DNA of 8,828 nt from Trueperaceae bacterium (lineage in GTDB: Bacteria > Deinococcota > Deinococci > Deinococcales > Trueperaceae). The notes under the pieces are model-generated. The model searched no databases, was not told the DNA's origin, and was given only the letters and a program-made list of their open reading frames with translations. The position numbers were made by a program, and so were the translations under genes. The stretch spans positions 1-8,828 of the forward strand of contig SLSM01000288.1 of NCBI GenBank assembly GCA_007130445.1, given 5' to 3'. Positions 1-6,553 of this stretch are shown here, piece by piece (position 1 is the first letter of the stretch; each line of letters begins with the position of its first letter).

Positions 1-260
1 GCGTGCTCACCCGCCGCAGCGCGATCATGATCTTCCTCTGCGTCGAGCTGATGCTCAACGCCGCGAACCTCGCCATCGTCGCGTACGCCTACCAGTGGGC
101 GGGCACCGGCCTGCTCACCGGCATCAGCGGCCAGACGGCCGTGTTCGTCATCCTCGCCGTCGCCGCGGCCGAGGTCGCGATCGGCCTAGGCATCCTGGTC
201 GCGATCTTCAGGAACCGCGCCAGCACCGACGTCGACGCCCTGTCGGAGGTGCGGCTGTGA
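1..260 (+). CDS. nuoK: NADH-quinone oxidoreductase subunit K, 5'-truncated
   Basis: Small membrane subunit of respiratory complex I; it lies between NuoJ and NuoN in the proton-pumping arm. The window starts inside the gene. The 85 readable residues (from base 3) begin with V-L-T-R-R, which aligns near residue 18-22 of full-length NuoK (about 95-100 aa), so roughly 17-20 residues and the real start lie upstream. The two membrane glutamates of the family are present: E15 of the fragment in C-V-E-L-M-L-N-A and E57 in A-A-A-E-V-A-I-G (E36 and E72 of E. coli NuoK). The tail S-T-D-V-D-A-L-S-E-V-R is typical of the family and, from memory, very close to Thermus Nqo11. The E-to-E spacing is 42 residues against about 35-36 in Thermus and E. 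coli, so the loop between the last two helices is about six residues longer. The last four bases (GTGA) overlap the nuoL start. Confidence 0.95.
   Translation, partial: VLTRRSAIMIFLCVELMLNAANLAIVAYAYQWAGTGLLTGISGQTAVFVILAVAAAEVAIGLGILVAIFRNRASTDVDALSEVRL
245..250 (+). promoter_or_regulatory. Shine-Dalgarno of nuoL inside nuoK
   Basis: GGAGGT, a near-perfect Shine-Dalgarno sequence, ends 6 bases before the GTG at 257. It fixes the nuoL start there, although the reading frame stays open upstream through nuoK. It lies within the last codons of nuoK (Glu-Val of the S-E-V-R-L tail). Confidence 0.85.
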
Positions 261-2182
261 CCGGCGATCCCGTCACCTGGGCCGCCCTGGCCCCCTTCCT
301 GGCCCTGGCCGGCGCGCTCGTGAACGGCCTCTTCGGCGCGAGGTTGCGCGAGCCGCTGCCGGGCGTGATCGCGAGCGTCGCCGTCGGCGCCGCGTTCGTG
401 CTCTCGCTCCTCGCCTTCGCCACGTTCGGCGAGCGCGACGTCGGTGTCGGCGTCCGGTTGTGGGAGTTCATGCCGGTCGCGGGCCTCGACCTCGCCGTGG
501 CCTTCCACCTCGACCAGCTGTCGCTGCTCATGATGCTGATCATCACCGGCGTCGGCGCGCTGATCCACGTCTACTCGATCGGCTACATGCACGGCGACGA
601 CGGCTACGCGCGCTACTTCTCGGCGCTGAACCTGTTCGTGGCCGCCATGCTGGTGCTGGTGATGGCCGACTCCTACCCGCTGCTGTTCGTGGGCTGGGAG
701 GGCGTCGGCGTGTGCTCGTTCCTGCTGATCGGCTTCTGGTACCGGCAGACGCAGAACCCCGACGCCGCGCGCAAGGCGTTCATCGTCAACCGCATCGGCG
801 ACGCCGGCTTCCTGGTCGCCATGTTCCTGATCTACCGCACCTTCGGCACGCTCACCATCAGCGAGGTGAACGCTGCCGTCGGCGGCTTCGCCTTCGGCGC
901 CGCCGCCCTGACGGGCATCGGGGTGCTGCTCATGGTGGCCGCCGCCGGCAAGAGCGCCCAGCTGCCCCTGCACGTCTGGCTCCCCGACGCCATGGCCGGC
1001 CCCACGCCCGTCTCGGCCCTGATCCACGCCGCCACGATGGTCACCGCGGGCGTGTACCTCATCGCCCGCAGCGCCCCGCTCTTCGCCGCGAGCCCCGACG
1101 CCTCGGCCGTCGTCGCCTGGGTCGGCGGCATCACCGCGTTGGCCGCTGCCATCGTCGCCTTCGCCCAGACCGACATCAAGAAGATCCTGGCGTACTCCAC
1201 CATCAGCCAACTCGGCTTCATGTTCGTGGCCGTCGGCGTCGGCGCCTACTGGGTCGGCATCTTCCACGTCCTCACCCACGCCTGCTTCAAGGGGTTGCTG
1301 TTCCTGACCTCCGGCAGCGTGATCCACGGCCTGGGCGGCGAGCAGGACGTGCGCCGCATGGGTGGGCTCCGGCGTCTGATGCCCGTCACCGCCCTGACCG
1401 CCCTGGTGGGCACGCTGGCGATCGCCGGAGTCCCGCTGCTCTCGGGCTTCTTCAGCAAGGACGCGATCTTGCTCTACACGTTCTCGTCGACGCTGCTCGC
1501 CGATCACGGCTCACTGGTGCTGTACGGCGCCCTGCTCGTCACCGCCTTCATGACCGCGGCATACATGGGTCGCTGGTACCTGCTGGTGTTCGAGGGCGAG
1601 CCGCGCTTCACGGCCGAAGCGCGCGCGAAGGTGCACGAGTCCCCGCGCGTCATGACCGTGCCGCTCGTCGTGCTGGCGGCGCTCTCGGTGCTGATCGGCT
1701 ACGTCGGCCTGCCGTCGTTCGCCTTCCCGAACCTGATCGCCCCCTGGCTCCAGGCGGCCACCGCCAGCGTCCCGTTCGACTACCCGCCCGTCTGGGCCGA
1801 GTGGCTGCTCATCGGCGTGGCGGTCCTCGTCGCCGCGGCTGGCCTGGCCCTCGCCTGGTGGGTCTACGCCCTGCAGTCCGGCCGCCCCGTGACGCGCTTC
1901 GGTAGTGGGCGCATCGCCGCGTTCGCGCGCTCCGGCCTCGGGTTCGACGCGCTCTACCGCGCCGCGGTCGTGGGTCCCAGCGAGGGCACGGCAGCCGGCC
2001 TGGCGCTGCTCGACCGTGACGTGCTCGATCGTGGCCTGGCCGCGTCGGTCACCACCGCCGGGTTCATGGCTCGCGCCATCACGCTGCTGCAGACCGGCTA
2101 CGTCCGGAACTACGCGCTCGCCATGCTGGCCGGCGCGGTGATCCTCGTGCTCGTCGTCGTGATCGCGGGGGTGCGCGCATGA
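257..2182 (+). CDS. nuoL: NADH-quinone oxidoreductase subunit L (antiporter-like)
   Basis: Distal proton-pumping subunit of complex I in the cytoplasmic membrane; homologous to Mrp antiporter subunits. The GTG start gives 641 aa, normal for NuoL, and is set by GGAGGT 6 bases upstream and a GTGA overlap with nuoK. Key proton-path residues are visible: E148 in G-W-E-G-V-G (E. coli E144), K232 in A-G-K-S-A-Q-L-P (E. coli K229), K345 in H-A-C-F-K-G-L and K401 in F-F-S-K-D. Signature stretches include W-L-P-D-A-M-A-G-P-T-P-V-S-A-L-I-H-A-A-T-M-V-T-A-G from residue 241 and I-K-K-I-L-A-Y-S-T-I-S-Q-L-G from residue 307. The C-terminal 100 residues look like the long lateral helix (about 545-605) followed by the last membrane helix (about 618-638). 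The segment R-E-P-L-P-G-V-I-A-S near residue 31 and the L-Q-T-G-Y-V-R ending recall Thermus Nqo12. The stop overlaps nuoM as ATGA. Confidence 0.98.
   Translation: MTGDPVTWAALAPFLALAGALVNGLFGARLREPLPGVIASVAVGAAFVLSLLAFATFGERDVGVGVRLWEFMPVAGLDLAVAFHLDQLSLLMMLIITGVGALIHVYSIGYMHGDDGYARYFSALNLFVAAMLVLVMADSYPLLFVGWEGVGVCSFLLIGFWYRQTQNPDAARKAFIVNRIGDAGFLVAMFLIYRTFGTLTISEVNAAVGGFAFGAAALTGIGVLLMVAAAGKSAQLPLHVWLPDAMAGPTPVSALIHAATMVTAGVYLIARSAPLFAASPDASAVVAWVGGITALAAAIVAFAQTDIKKILAYSTISQLGFMFVAVGVGAYWVGIFHVLTHACFKGLLFLTSGSVIHGLGGEQDVRRMGGLRRLMPVTALTALVGTLAIAGVPLLSGFFSKDAILLYTFSSTLLADHGSLVLYGALLVTAFMTAAYMGRWYLLVFEGEPRFTAEARAKVHESPRVMTVPLVVLAALSVLIGYVGLPSFAFPNLIAPWLQAATASVPFDYPPVWAEWLLIGVAVLVAAAGLALAWWVYALQSGRPVTRFGSGRIAAFARSGLGFDALYRAAVVGPSEGTAAGLALLDRDVLDRGLAASVTTAGFMARAITLLQTGYVRNYALAMLAGAVILVLVVVIAGVRA
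2167..2172 (+). promoter_or_regulatory. Shine-Dalgarno of nuoM inside nuoL
   Basis: GGGGGT, a one-base variant of GGAGGT, sits 6 bases before the nuoM ATG at 2179. It occupies the Gly-Val codons of the NuoL C-terminal tail (A-G-V-R-A). The arrangement matches the nuoK/nuoL and nuoM/nuoN junctions. Confidence 0.65.
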
Positions 2183-3651
2183 CCGCCGTCACCCTCGTGC
2201 TCCTGCCGCTGGTCGTCGCGACGGTCCTGCTCTTCGCGCGAGAGGCGCTCGTCGCGCGTGCCATCGCGCTGATCGGCGCGATCGCCACCTTCGTGACGGC
2301 CGTGCTCCTCCCCGGGAGCGGCGCCGTGCAGGTCCCGTGGATCCCGACCTTCGGCGCCTTCATCGCCTTCGACCCCGGCCACGCCGGCGGGGTGCTGGCC
2401 CTCGTCGCCAGTCTGGTGATGGTCCCCACCGTCCTGTGGGCCTCGCTGCGCGTCGAGTCGAACACCGGCCGCTTCCTGGCGGCGCTCTTCGCCATGTGGA
2501 GCGGGCTGATGGGCCTGTTCCTGGCGCGCGACCTGGTGCTGTTCTACGTCTTCTGGGAGGCGACGCTGATCCCGTCGCTCGTCATGCTCGGCGGCTGGGG
2601 CGGAGCGCAGCGCCGCCAGGCCCTGCTCAAGTACCTCCTCTACGCCGTGGCGGGCTCGTTCGCGATGCTGCTCACGATCGCCGCCATCAAGCCGCTCGCG
2701 GGTGCCGAGAGTTACCTGTTCGCCGATCTGCTGGCGGCCACCGTCAGCCTCGACGTGCTGACGCAGACCTGGCTGTTCGCCGGCTTCGCCCTCGCGTTCG
2801 CCGTCAAGCTGCCGATGTTTCCGCTGCACCACTGGCTGATCGACTTCCATGAACAGAACCACCCGTCGGGGGCCGCCGACGTGGCCGGCACGCTCTACAA
2901 GGTCGGCGGCTTCGGCCTCTTCGCCTGGGCCCTGCCGCTGCTGCCCGAGGGCGCGCGCCAGGCGGCGCCGCTCCTGCTCGCGCTCGGCGCGTTCACCGCG
3001 GTGTACGCGGCGGTCATCGCCACGCGCGCGAACCACCTCAAGCGGCTGCTGGCATACGCCTCGCTGTCGCACATGGGGATCGTGGCGGTCGGGCTGTTCG
3101 GCCTGCACCTCGCCGGCCTCTCCGGCGCCATGTACCTGCTCGCCGCCCAGATGGTCACGACGGGTGGGCTGTTCCTGATCAGCGGCATGCTCCACGCCCG
3201 CCGCGGCAGCCTCGATGCCGACTCGTACGGCGGCATCGCGGCGTCGGCCCCCGCGCTCGCCGCCGTGACGCTGCTGGTGCTCTTCGCCAGCATCGGCGTC
3301 CCGGGCCTCGCCAACTTCCCGGGTGAGTTCCTGGCGCTCCTCGGGGCGTTCCAGGCCAGCACCGCGGCCGGCGTGCTCGCCGTGCTGGCGGTGATCGCCG
3401 CCGGCGTGTACGGCGTCAACCTCTACCAGCGCCTGTACCAGGGTCCGCAGCCGAACGCGGTCGCCGACTTGCGGCCGCTCGAGGTCGTCGTGCTCGCTCC
3501 CATCGTCGCGGCCACGCTCTGGCTCGGTCTCGCGCCGGCCGCCCAGCTCCGGGTCTTCGAGGCGGACGCGATCGTCACCGTCGAGCGCATCGAGCAGGCG
3601 CAGGACGGCGTCGACGCCCCGCTCGTCGCGGTCGGGGAGGTGCGGCGATGA
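2179..3651 (+). CDS. nuoM: NADH-quinone oxidoreductase subunit M (antiporter-like)
   Basis: Second antiporter-like proton-pumping subunit of complex I, 490 aa, between NuoN and NuoL in the membrane arm. Family residues seen: E127 in F-Y-V-F-W-E-A-T-L-I-P (E. coli E144), K210 in A-F-A-V-K-L-P-M-F-P-L-H (E. coli K234), K241 in T-L-Y-K-V-G-G, K288 in L-K-R-L-L-A-Y-A-S-L-S-H-M-G, and E383 in F-P-G-E-F, which replaces the terminal lysine of NuoL and NuoN as in other NuoM proteins. The loop after K210 is not the common H-T-W-L-P-D-A-H-x-E-A-P-T form. It reads H-W-L-I-D-F-H-E-Q-N-H-P-S-G-A-A-D, which I recall as a close match to Thermus Nqo13. The cytoplasmic C-terminal tail (about 455-490) is hydrophilic. 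The start overlaps nuoL by ATGA, the stop overlaps nuoN by ATGA, and translation is probably coupled. Confidence 0.97.
   Translation: MTAVTLVLLPLVVATVLLFAREALVARAIALIGAIATFVTAVLLPGSGAVQVPWIPTFGAFIAFDPGHAGGVLALVASLVMVPTVLWASLRVESNTGRFLAALFAMWSGLMGLFLARDLVLFYVFWEATLIPSLVMLGGWGGAQRRQALLKYLLYAVAGSFAMLLTIAAIKPLAGAESYLFADLLAATVSLDVLTQTWLFAGFALAFAVKLPMFPLHHWLIDFHEQNHPSGAADVAGTLYKVGGFGLFAWALPLLPEGARQAAPLLLALGAFTAVYAAVIATRANHLKRLLAYASLSHMGIVAVGLFGLHLAGLSGAMYLLAAQMVTTGGLFLISGMLHARRGSLDADSYGGIAASAPALAAVTLLVLFASIGVPGLANFPGEFLALLGAFQASTAAGVLAVLAVIAAGVYGVNLYQRLYQGPQPNAVADLRPLEVVVLAPIVAATLWLGLAPAAQLRVFEADAIVTVERIEQAQDGVDAPLVAVGEVRR
3636..3641 (+). promoter_or_regulatory. Shine-Dalgarno of nuoN inside nuoM
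   Basis: GGAGGT lies 6 bases upstream of the nuoN ATG at 3648. It is embedded in the Glu-Val codons of the NuoM tail (G-E-V-R-R). The 11-base core GGAGGTGCGGC is identical to the one at the nuoK/nuoL junction. Confidence 0.85.
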
Positions 3652-5147
3652 TCCCCGCGGACGGCTTCATCGTCTGGAGCGTCCTCGCGCCGGCGCTCAC
3701 GCTGCTCGGCTTCGCGGGTATCACGCTCCTGCTCGCCGTGTTCCAGAGCGACCGCGGCTTCATCGCCATCGTCGCGCTGACCGGCGTGCTCAGCGCCGCC
3801 GTGTTCGCGCTCAACCTGCTGATGCAGGCCCAGGGCGGCCTCGCCGAGGCGGGCTTCGGCCTGCGCTACCTGGCGGACGTCCCCGCCACGGCGTTCACGC
3901 TCGTCGTCCTGGTCGGCACGGCCCTAGCGATCCTGGTGGCCCAGGGGACGCTGGGACGCATGGGGCTCGACCACCCCGAGTACTACCCGCTCGTGCTCCT
4001 GTCCGCCACCGGCGCCGTCGTCATGGTCTCGGCAGGCGATCTGATCACGCTGCTGCTCGGCCTCGAGATCATGTCGCTGGCCGTGTATGCGCTCGCCGCC
4101 TGGCGCACCGAGGCGCGCCAGAGCCAGGAGGCGGGCCTCAAGTACTTCCTGCTCGGCGCCTTCGCCTCGGCGCTGTTCATCTACGGCATCGCGCTCACCT
4201 ACGGGGCCGGGGGCCACTTCGACTACGCCATGCTGATGGCCGCGTTCACGCAGCCGGGGTTCGAGGCGCACGTCACCGCCCTGCTCGGTGCGGTGCTGAT
4301 CATCGCCGGACTGGGCTTCAAGGCCGCGCTCGTGCCCTTCCACCAGTGGGCGCCGGACGTCTACACCGGCGCGCCGACGCCCGTGACGGCGTTCATGGCG
4401 GTGGTCGTGAAGGCTGCAGCCTTCGGTGCCCTGCTCCGCATCGCCTCCACCGTCTTTGCGAGCCTGGAGGTCGGTGCGCTGGGTGCCGTGCTGCCCGGCG
4501 TGCTGAGCGTGCTCGTCGGCGCCACCTTGGTCGTCGGGAACTTCGGGGCGCTGCTCCAGACCGGTGTCAAGCGCATGCTGGCCTACTCGGCGGTCGCCCA
4601 CGCGGGCTACCTCGGCCTGGCCGTGCTCGCGGCCGACCAGGCGGGGATGGCCGCGGCCGCCTTCTACCTGGCCGCGTACACGCTCATGAGCATCGGCGCG
4701 TTCGCGGTCCTGAGCGCCCTGATGGACGACGATGACGCCGGCGACGGCATCGAGCGCTTCGCCGGGCTCGCCCGCACGCGGCCGTGGCTCGCCGCCGGCA
4801 TGGCCGTGAGCCTGCTCAGCCTGGCGGGTATCCCGCCGCTGGCGGGCTTCGTCGGCAAGGTGCTGGTCATCCAGGCGGCGATCGCCACGGGACACGCCGC
4901 GCTGGCGGTGCTGGCCATCGTGACCAGCGTGGTCGCGGTCGTGTACTACGCGCGCGTGGTCGTGGCGATGTACCTGCGCGAGCCGAGCGCGGGCACGCGG
5001 GCACCGGAGCGCACCACCGCGCGACCGCTCGGCGTCGCCCTCGGCCTCGCGGTCGTCGGCACCATCGTGCTCGGCCTGGTTCCTGGCCTGTGGTACGGAC
5101 TCGTCGACCACGGCCAGAACCTGCTCGTCTTCGTGTCGCTGCGCTGA
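3648..5147 (+). CDS. nuoN: NADH-quinone oxidoreductase subunit N (antiporter-like)
   Basis: Third antiporter-like subunit of complex I, 499 aa, next to NuoK and NuoJ in the assembled membrane arm. Conserved pump residues: E140 in L-G-L-E-I-M-S-L-A-V-Y-A-L (E. coli E133), K165 in G-L-K-Y-F-L-L-G-A, K225 in G-F-K-A-A-L-V-P-F-H-Q-W (E. coli K217), K255 in V-V-V-K-A-A-A-F (E. coli K247), and K404 in G-F-V-G-K-V (E. coli K395). The stretch P-D-V-Y-T-G-A-P-T-P-V at residues 236-246 is diagnostic of NuoN. Residues 359-365 form a short acidic cytoplasmic loop (M-D-D-D-D-A-G-D). The gene ends the nuo operon. Its TGA stop lies in the loop of a strong hairpin that also faces the convergent rhodanese gene. 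The ATG start is preceded by GGAGGT at 6 bases. Confidence 0.97.
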   Translation: MIPADGFIVWSVLAPALTLLGFAGITLLLAVFQSDRGFIAIVALTGVLSAAVFALNLLMQAQGGLAEAGFGLRYLADVPATAFTLVVLVGTALAILVAQGTLGRMGLDHPEYYPLVLLSATGAVVMVSAGDLITLLLGLEIMSLAVYALAAWRTEARQSQEAGLKYFLLGAFASALFIYGIALTYGAGGHFDYAMLMAAFTQPGFEAHVTALLGAVLIIAGLGFKAALVPFHQWAPDVYTGAPTPVTAFMAVVVKAAAFGALLRIASTVFASLEVGALGAVLPGVLSVLVGATLVVGNFGALLQTGVKRMLAYSAVAHAGYLGLAVLAADQAGMAAAAFYLAAYTLMSIGAFAVLSALMDDDDAGDGIERFAGLARTRPWLAAGMAVSLLSLAGIPPLAGFVGKVLVIQAAIATGHAALAVLAIVTSVVAVVYYARVVVAMYLREPSAGTRAPERTTARPLGVALGLAVVGTIVLGLVPGLWYGLVDHGQNLLVFVSLR

Positions 5148-5165
5148 ACGAGGCGCAGCGACACG
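5132..5165. terminator. Bidirectional hairpin between nuoN and rhodanese
   Basis: A perfect 13-bp inverted repeat (left arm 5132-5144, right arm 5153-5165; core GTGTCGCTGCGC / GCGCAGCGACAC) with an 8-base loop, TGAACGAG. The loop begins with the nuoN stop codon (5145-5147). On the minus strand the hairpin starts 8 bases after the rhodanese stop. Neither side has a T-run, so it is not a canonical intrinsic terminator. Its position between two convergent genes makes a shared terminator or mRNA 3'-end stabiliser the simplest reading. Confidence 0.75.
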
Positions 5166-5173
5166 GCGGGCGC

Positions 5174-5500
5174 TCAGCCCTGCTCGACGGGCAGGCCGTC
5201 CTCCTCCCAGGCGAGGATGCCTCCAGCCAGGTTGACGGCGTCGTAACCCTGCTCGATCAGGAACGCCGTCACGCGGCCGGAGCGGGCACCGGAGCGGCAG
5301 CTGACGACGATCGGCGTGTCTTTGGGCACGGTGTCCTCGTAGCGTGCGAGGAACTCCGACAGGGGGAGTCTCGCTGCGCCGGGGATGCGCTTCGCACGGA
5401 CCTCGTCGCTCTCGCGCACGTCGACGTGGTACGCACCTGCAGCGATGCGCGCCTCTGCCTCTCGGGGGTCGATCTCGGGGACCTCGGACGATTGGGGCAT
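5174..5500 (-). CDS. Single-domain rhodanese-like sulfurtransferase
   Basis: Cytoplasmic rhodanese-homology protein of 108 aa, a normal size for the stand-alone PspE/GlpE-like type. These proteins carry a persulfide on the active-site cysteine and move sulfane sulfur to thiols or other acceptors. Seen in the sequence: the N-terminal motif H-V-D-V-R-E (25-30, D27), the R-I-P-G-A motif (38-42), active-site cysteine C68 in V-V-S-C-R-S-G-A-R-S, and the closing motif L-A-G-G-I-L-A-W (91-98). All parts needed for activity are present and there is no signal peptide. The physiological acceptor cannot be read from the sequence. The ATG at 5500 is chosen because a TAGCAT box lies 5 bases upstream and homology begins soon after; an upstream ATG at 5507 is out of frame. 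This is the only minus-strand gene; it converges on nuoN and diverges from the DinB gene. Confidence 0.93.
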   Translation of the reverse strand: MPQSSEVPEIDPREAEARIAAGAYHVDVRESDEVRAKRIPGAARLPLSEFLARYEDTVPKDTPIVVSCRSGARSGRVTAFLIEQGYDAVNLAGGILAWEEDGLPVEQG

Positions 5501-5505
5501 GGCAC

Positions 5506-5511
5506 ATGCTA
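5506..5511 (-). promoter_or_regulatory. -10 box of rhodanese gene (leaderless)
   Basis: TAGCAT on the minus strand, followed by 5 bases and the ATG. There is no Shine-Dalgarno sequence in between, so transcription would begin at or next to the start codon. The 9-base string GCTAGCATG is identical to the one before the AMP nucleosidase gene. No clear -35 hexamer is visible. Confidence 0.6.
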
Positions 5512-5529
5512 GCCCCCGGGCCGCGTTGG

Positions 5530-5535
5530 TAGCGT
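5530..5535 (+). promoter_or_regulatory. -10 box of DinB-family gene (leaderless)
   Basis: TAGCGT, then 7 bases (GGCCGGC), then GTG at 5543. The in-frame GTG at 5534 lies inside this box, which favours 5543 as the start. Only 18 bp separate it from the opposing -10 box of the rhodanese gene, so a -35 element at normal spacing would fall on the neighbour's -10 box. Confidence 0.55.
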
Positions 5536-5542
5536 GGCCGGC

Positions 5543-6043
5543 GTGGACCCATACCTGCGCCGCATCCTCGACCGCCTGGGTGACCTCGACCCGATCGACG
5601 TCCTCGCCGCCACGCCGATCCGACTCGCCGATCTCGCCGAGGCGCTGAGCTACGACGGCTGGTCGGTGAGCCATGCGCCGGGGAAGTGGCCCGCCCGCAC
5701 CGTCCTCGCCCACCTCGTCGACACCGAGCTCGGCCTCGGCTTCCGGCTCCGCCAGGCCGTCACCGCGCCGCTCGACCTGGGCGCGCACGCGGTGCAGCCC
5801 TTCGATCAGGACGCCTGGGTGGCGCGCAGCGCACGCGCCGATCCCAGCCTCTCGCTCGAGGCGTTCAGAGGCCTGCGCGCCTGGAACCTGACCCTCCTGG
5901 CAGGCTTCTCGCTCGAGGACTGGATGCGCGAGATGCGGCACCATGAGCGTGGCCTCGAGAGCGTCGACACGCTCGTGCGCTTCCTCGCCGGCCACGACCT
6001 GCACCACCTCGATCAGCTCGAGACCGTGGCCCGCGGGGGGTGA
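5543..6043 (+). CDS. DinB-superfamily (YfiT/DinB_2-like) protein
   Basis: A 166-aa protein of the DinB/YfiT four-helix-bundle superfamily. Members bind a divalent metal through three histidines, and some are bacillithiol- or mycothiol-dependent S-transferases; many have no known reaction. The expected ligands are present: H57 in V-L-A-H-L-V-D-T-E and the C-terminal H-x-x-x-H pair H151 and H155 in G-H-D-L-H-H-L-D-Q-L. The segment after the first histidine (R-L-R-Q-A-V ... P-F-D-Q-D-A-W, residues 68-92) is also typical of the family. There is no signal peptide, so it is cytoplasmic. The GTG at 5543 is preferred on the leaderless model; the GTG at 5534 would add three residues. It is transcribed divergently from the rhodanese gene. 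In Deinococcota, which use bacillithiol, a thiol-transferase role is possible, but the substrate cannot be read from the sequence. Confidence 0.82.
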   Translation: MDPYLRRILDRLGDLDPIDVLAATPIRLADLAEALSYDGWSVSHAPGKWPARTVLAHLVDTELGLGFRLRQAVTAPLDLGAHAVQPFDQDAWVARSARADPSLSLEAFRGLRAWNLTLLAGFSLEDWMREMRHHERGLESVDTLVRFLAGHDLHHLDQLETVARGG

Positions 6044-6044
6044 G

Positions 6045-6060
6045 CGCGGCGCGAGCCGCG
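6045..6060 (+). terminator. Short hairpin after DinB-family gene
   Basis: A 6-bp stem CGCGGC / GCCGCG closed by a GCGA tetraloop (GNRA type) begins one base after the DinB-family stop codon. There is no T-run. It is short but well placed to mark the 3' end before the ndk promoter. Confidence 0.4.
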
Positions 6061-6087
6061 ACCGGGCCGTCCCGTGGCGCCGCGTGG

Positions 6088-6093
6088 TAGAAC
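6088..6093 (+). promoter_or_regulatory. -10 box of ndk (leaderless)
   Basis: TAGAAC, then 7 bases (ACGTCCC), then the ndk ATG at 6101. There is no Shine-Dalgarno sequence before the ATG. The position matches the other TAG boxes in the window, although the last base is C rather than the usual T. Confidence 0.5.
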
Positions 6094-6100
6094 ACGTCCC

Positions 6101-6523
6101 ATGGCAACCGAACGCACCTTCGCGATGGTCAAGCCCGACGGCGTCGAACGCAAGCTGGTGGGGGCCATCGTCGCCCGCATCGAAGCCAAGGGCTACCGCA
6201 TCGTCGGACTCAAGCAGATGGTCATCCCCCGTGAGATGGCCGAGCGCCACTACGGTGAGCACCAGGGCAAGCCCTTCTTCGACGGCTTGGTCTCGTTCAT
6301 CACCGGCGGTCCCGTCGTGGCCATGGTGCTCGAGGGCGAGAACGCGATCAACGGTTGGCGCGGCATGATGGGCGCGACGAACCCGAAGGACGCCGCGCCG
6401 GGCACCATCCGTGGCGATTTCGCCACCACCATCGACGAGAACGTGGCGCACGGCTCCGATGCCCCGGCCACCGCCGAGCGCGAGATCGGCATCTTCTTCG
6501 GCGAGGGCGGCCTGCTCGACTGA
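6101..6523 (+). CDS. ndk: Nucleoside diphosphate kinase
   Basis: Cytoplasmic enzyme that moves the gamma-phosphate of ATP to other (d)NDPs through a phosphohistidine, balancing nucleotide pools. The 140-aa length is standard. It begins E-R-T-F-A-M-V-K-P-D-G-V (K11 binds phosphate). It keeps the R-E-M-A-E-x-H-Y segment (44-51), G-P-V-V-A-M-V-L-E-G (70-79), and R-x-x-M-G-A-T-N-P (87-95). The catalytic histidine is H117 in N-V-A-H-G-S-D. The residue after H-G-S-D, commonly serine, is alanine here (A121), and the residue before the histidine is alanine; neither is the catalytic group. The ATG at 6101 is chosen because the family N-terminus begins here and a TAG box lies 7 bases upstream; the in-frame extension back to 6074 is not conserved sequence. 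It is a stand-alone gene between the DinB-family gene and the aminotransferase gene. Confidence 0.97.
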   Translation: MATERTFAMVKPDGVERKLVGAIVARIEAKGYRIVGLKQMVIPREMAERHYGEHQGKPFFDGLVSFITGGPVVAMVLEGENAINGWRGMMGATNPKDAAPGTIRGDFATTIDENVAHGSDAPATAEREIGIFFGEGGLLD

Positions 6524-6553
6524 GTACGGCGAGTCGGTCACGAGCACGTATGC

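Noticed and set aside
3..5. GTG as the start codon of nuoK
   Set aside because: It codes for the conserved internal valine before L-T-R-R. The first membrane helix of NuoK would be missing, so the gene simply continues upstream of the window.
95..256. A 54-residue N-terminal extension of NuoL in frame upstream of 257
   Set aside because: It overlaps nuoK completely, is Arg/His-rich and unlike NuoL. The GTG at 257 has a strong Shine-Dalgarno sequence and gives the normal length.
89..1507. Long minus-strand open frame opposite nuoK and nuoL
   Set aside because: In very GC-rich DNA, stop codons are rare in the antisense frames. The product is low-complexity (His, Gly, Glu, Arg) with no family features, while the plus strand encodes conserved complex I subunits.
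3924..5552. Minus-strand open frame of 542 codons opposite nuoN
   Set aside because: Shadow composition and no recognisable domain; it also runs out of frame through the rhodanese gene and across the hairpin.
6517..6536. 5-bp stem (CGACT / AGTCG) across the ndk stop as the ndk terminator
   Set aside because: The stem is short with a 10-base loop; the 7-bp palindrome at 6554-6570 is a better candidate.
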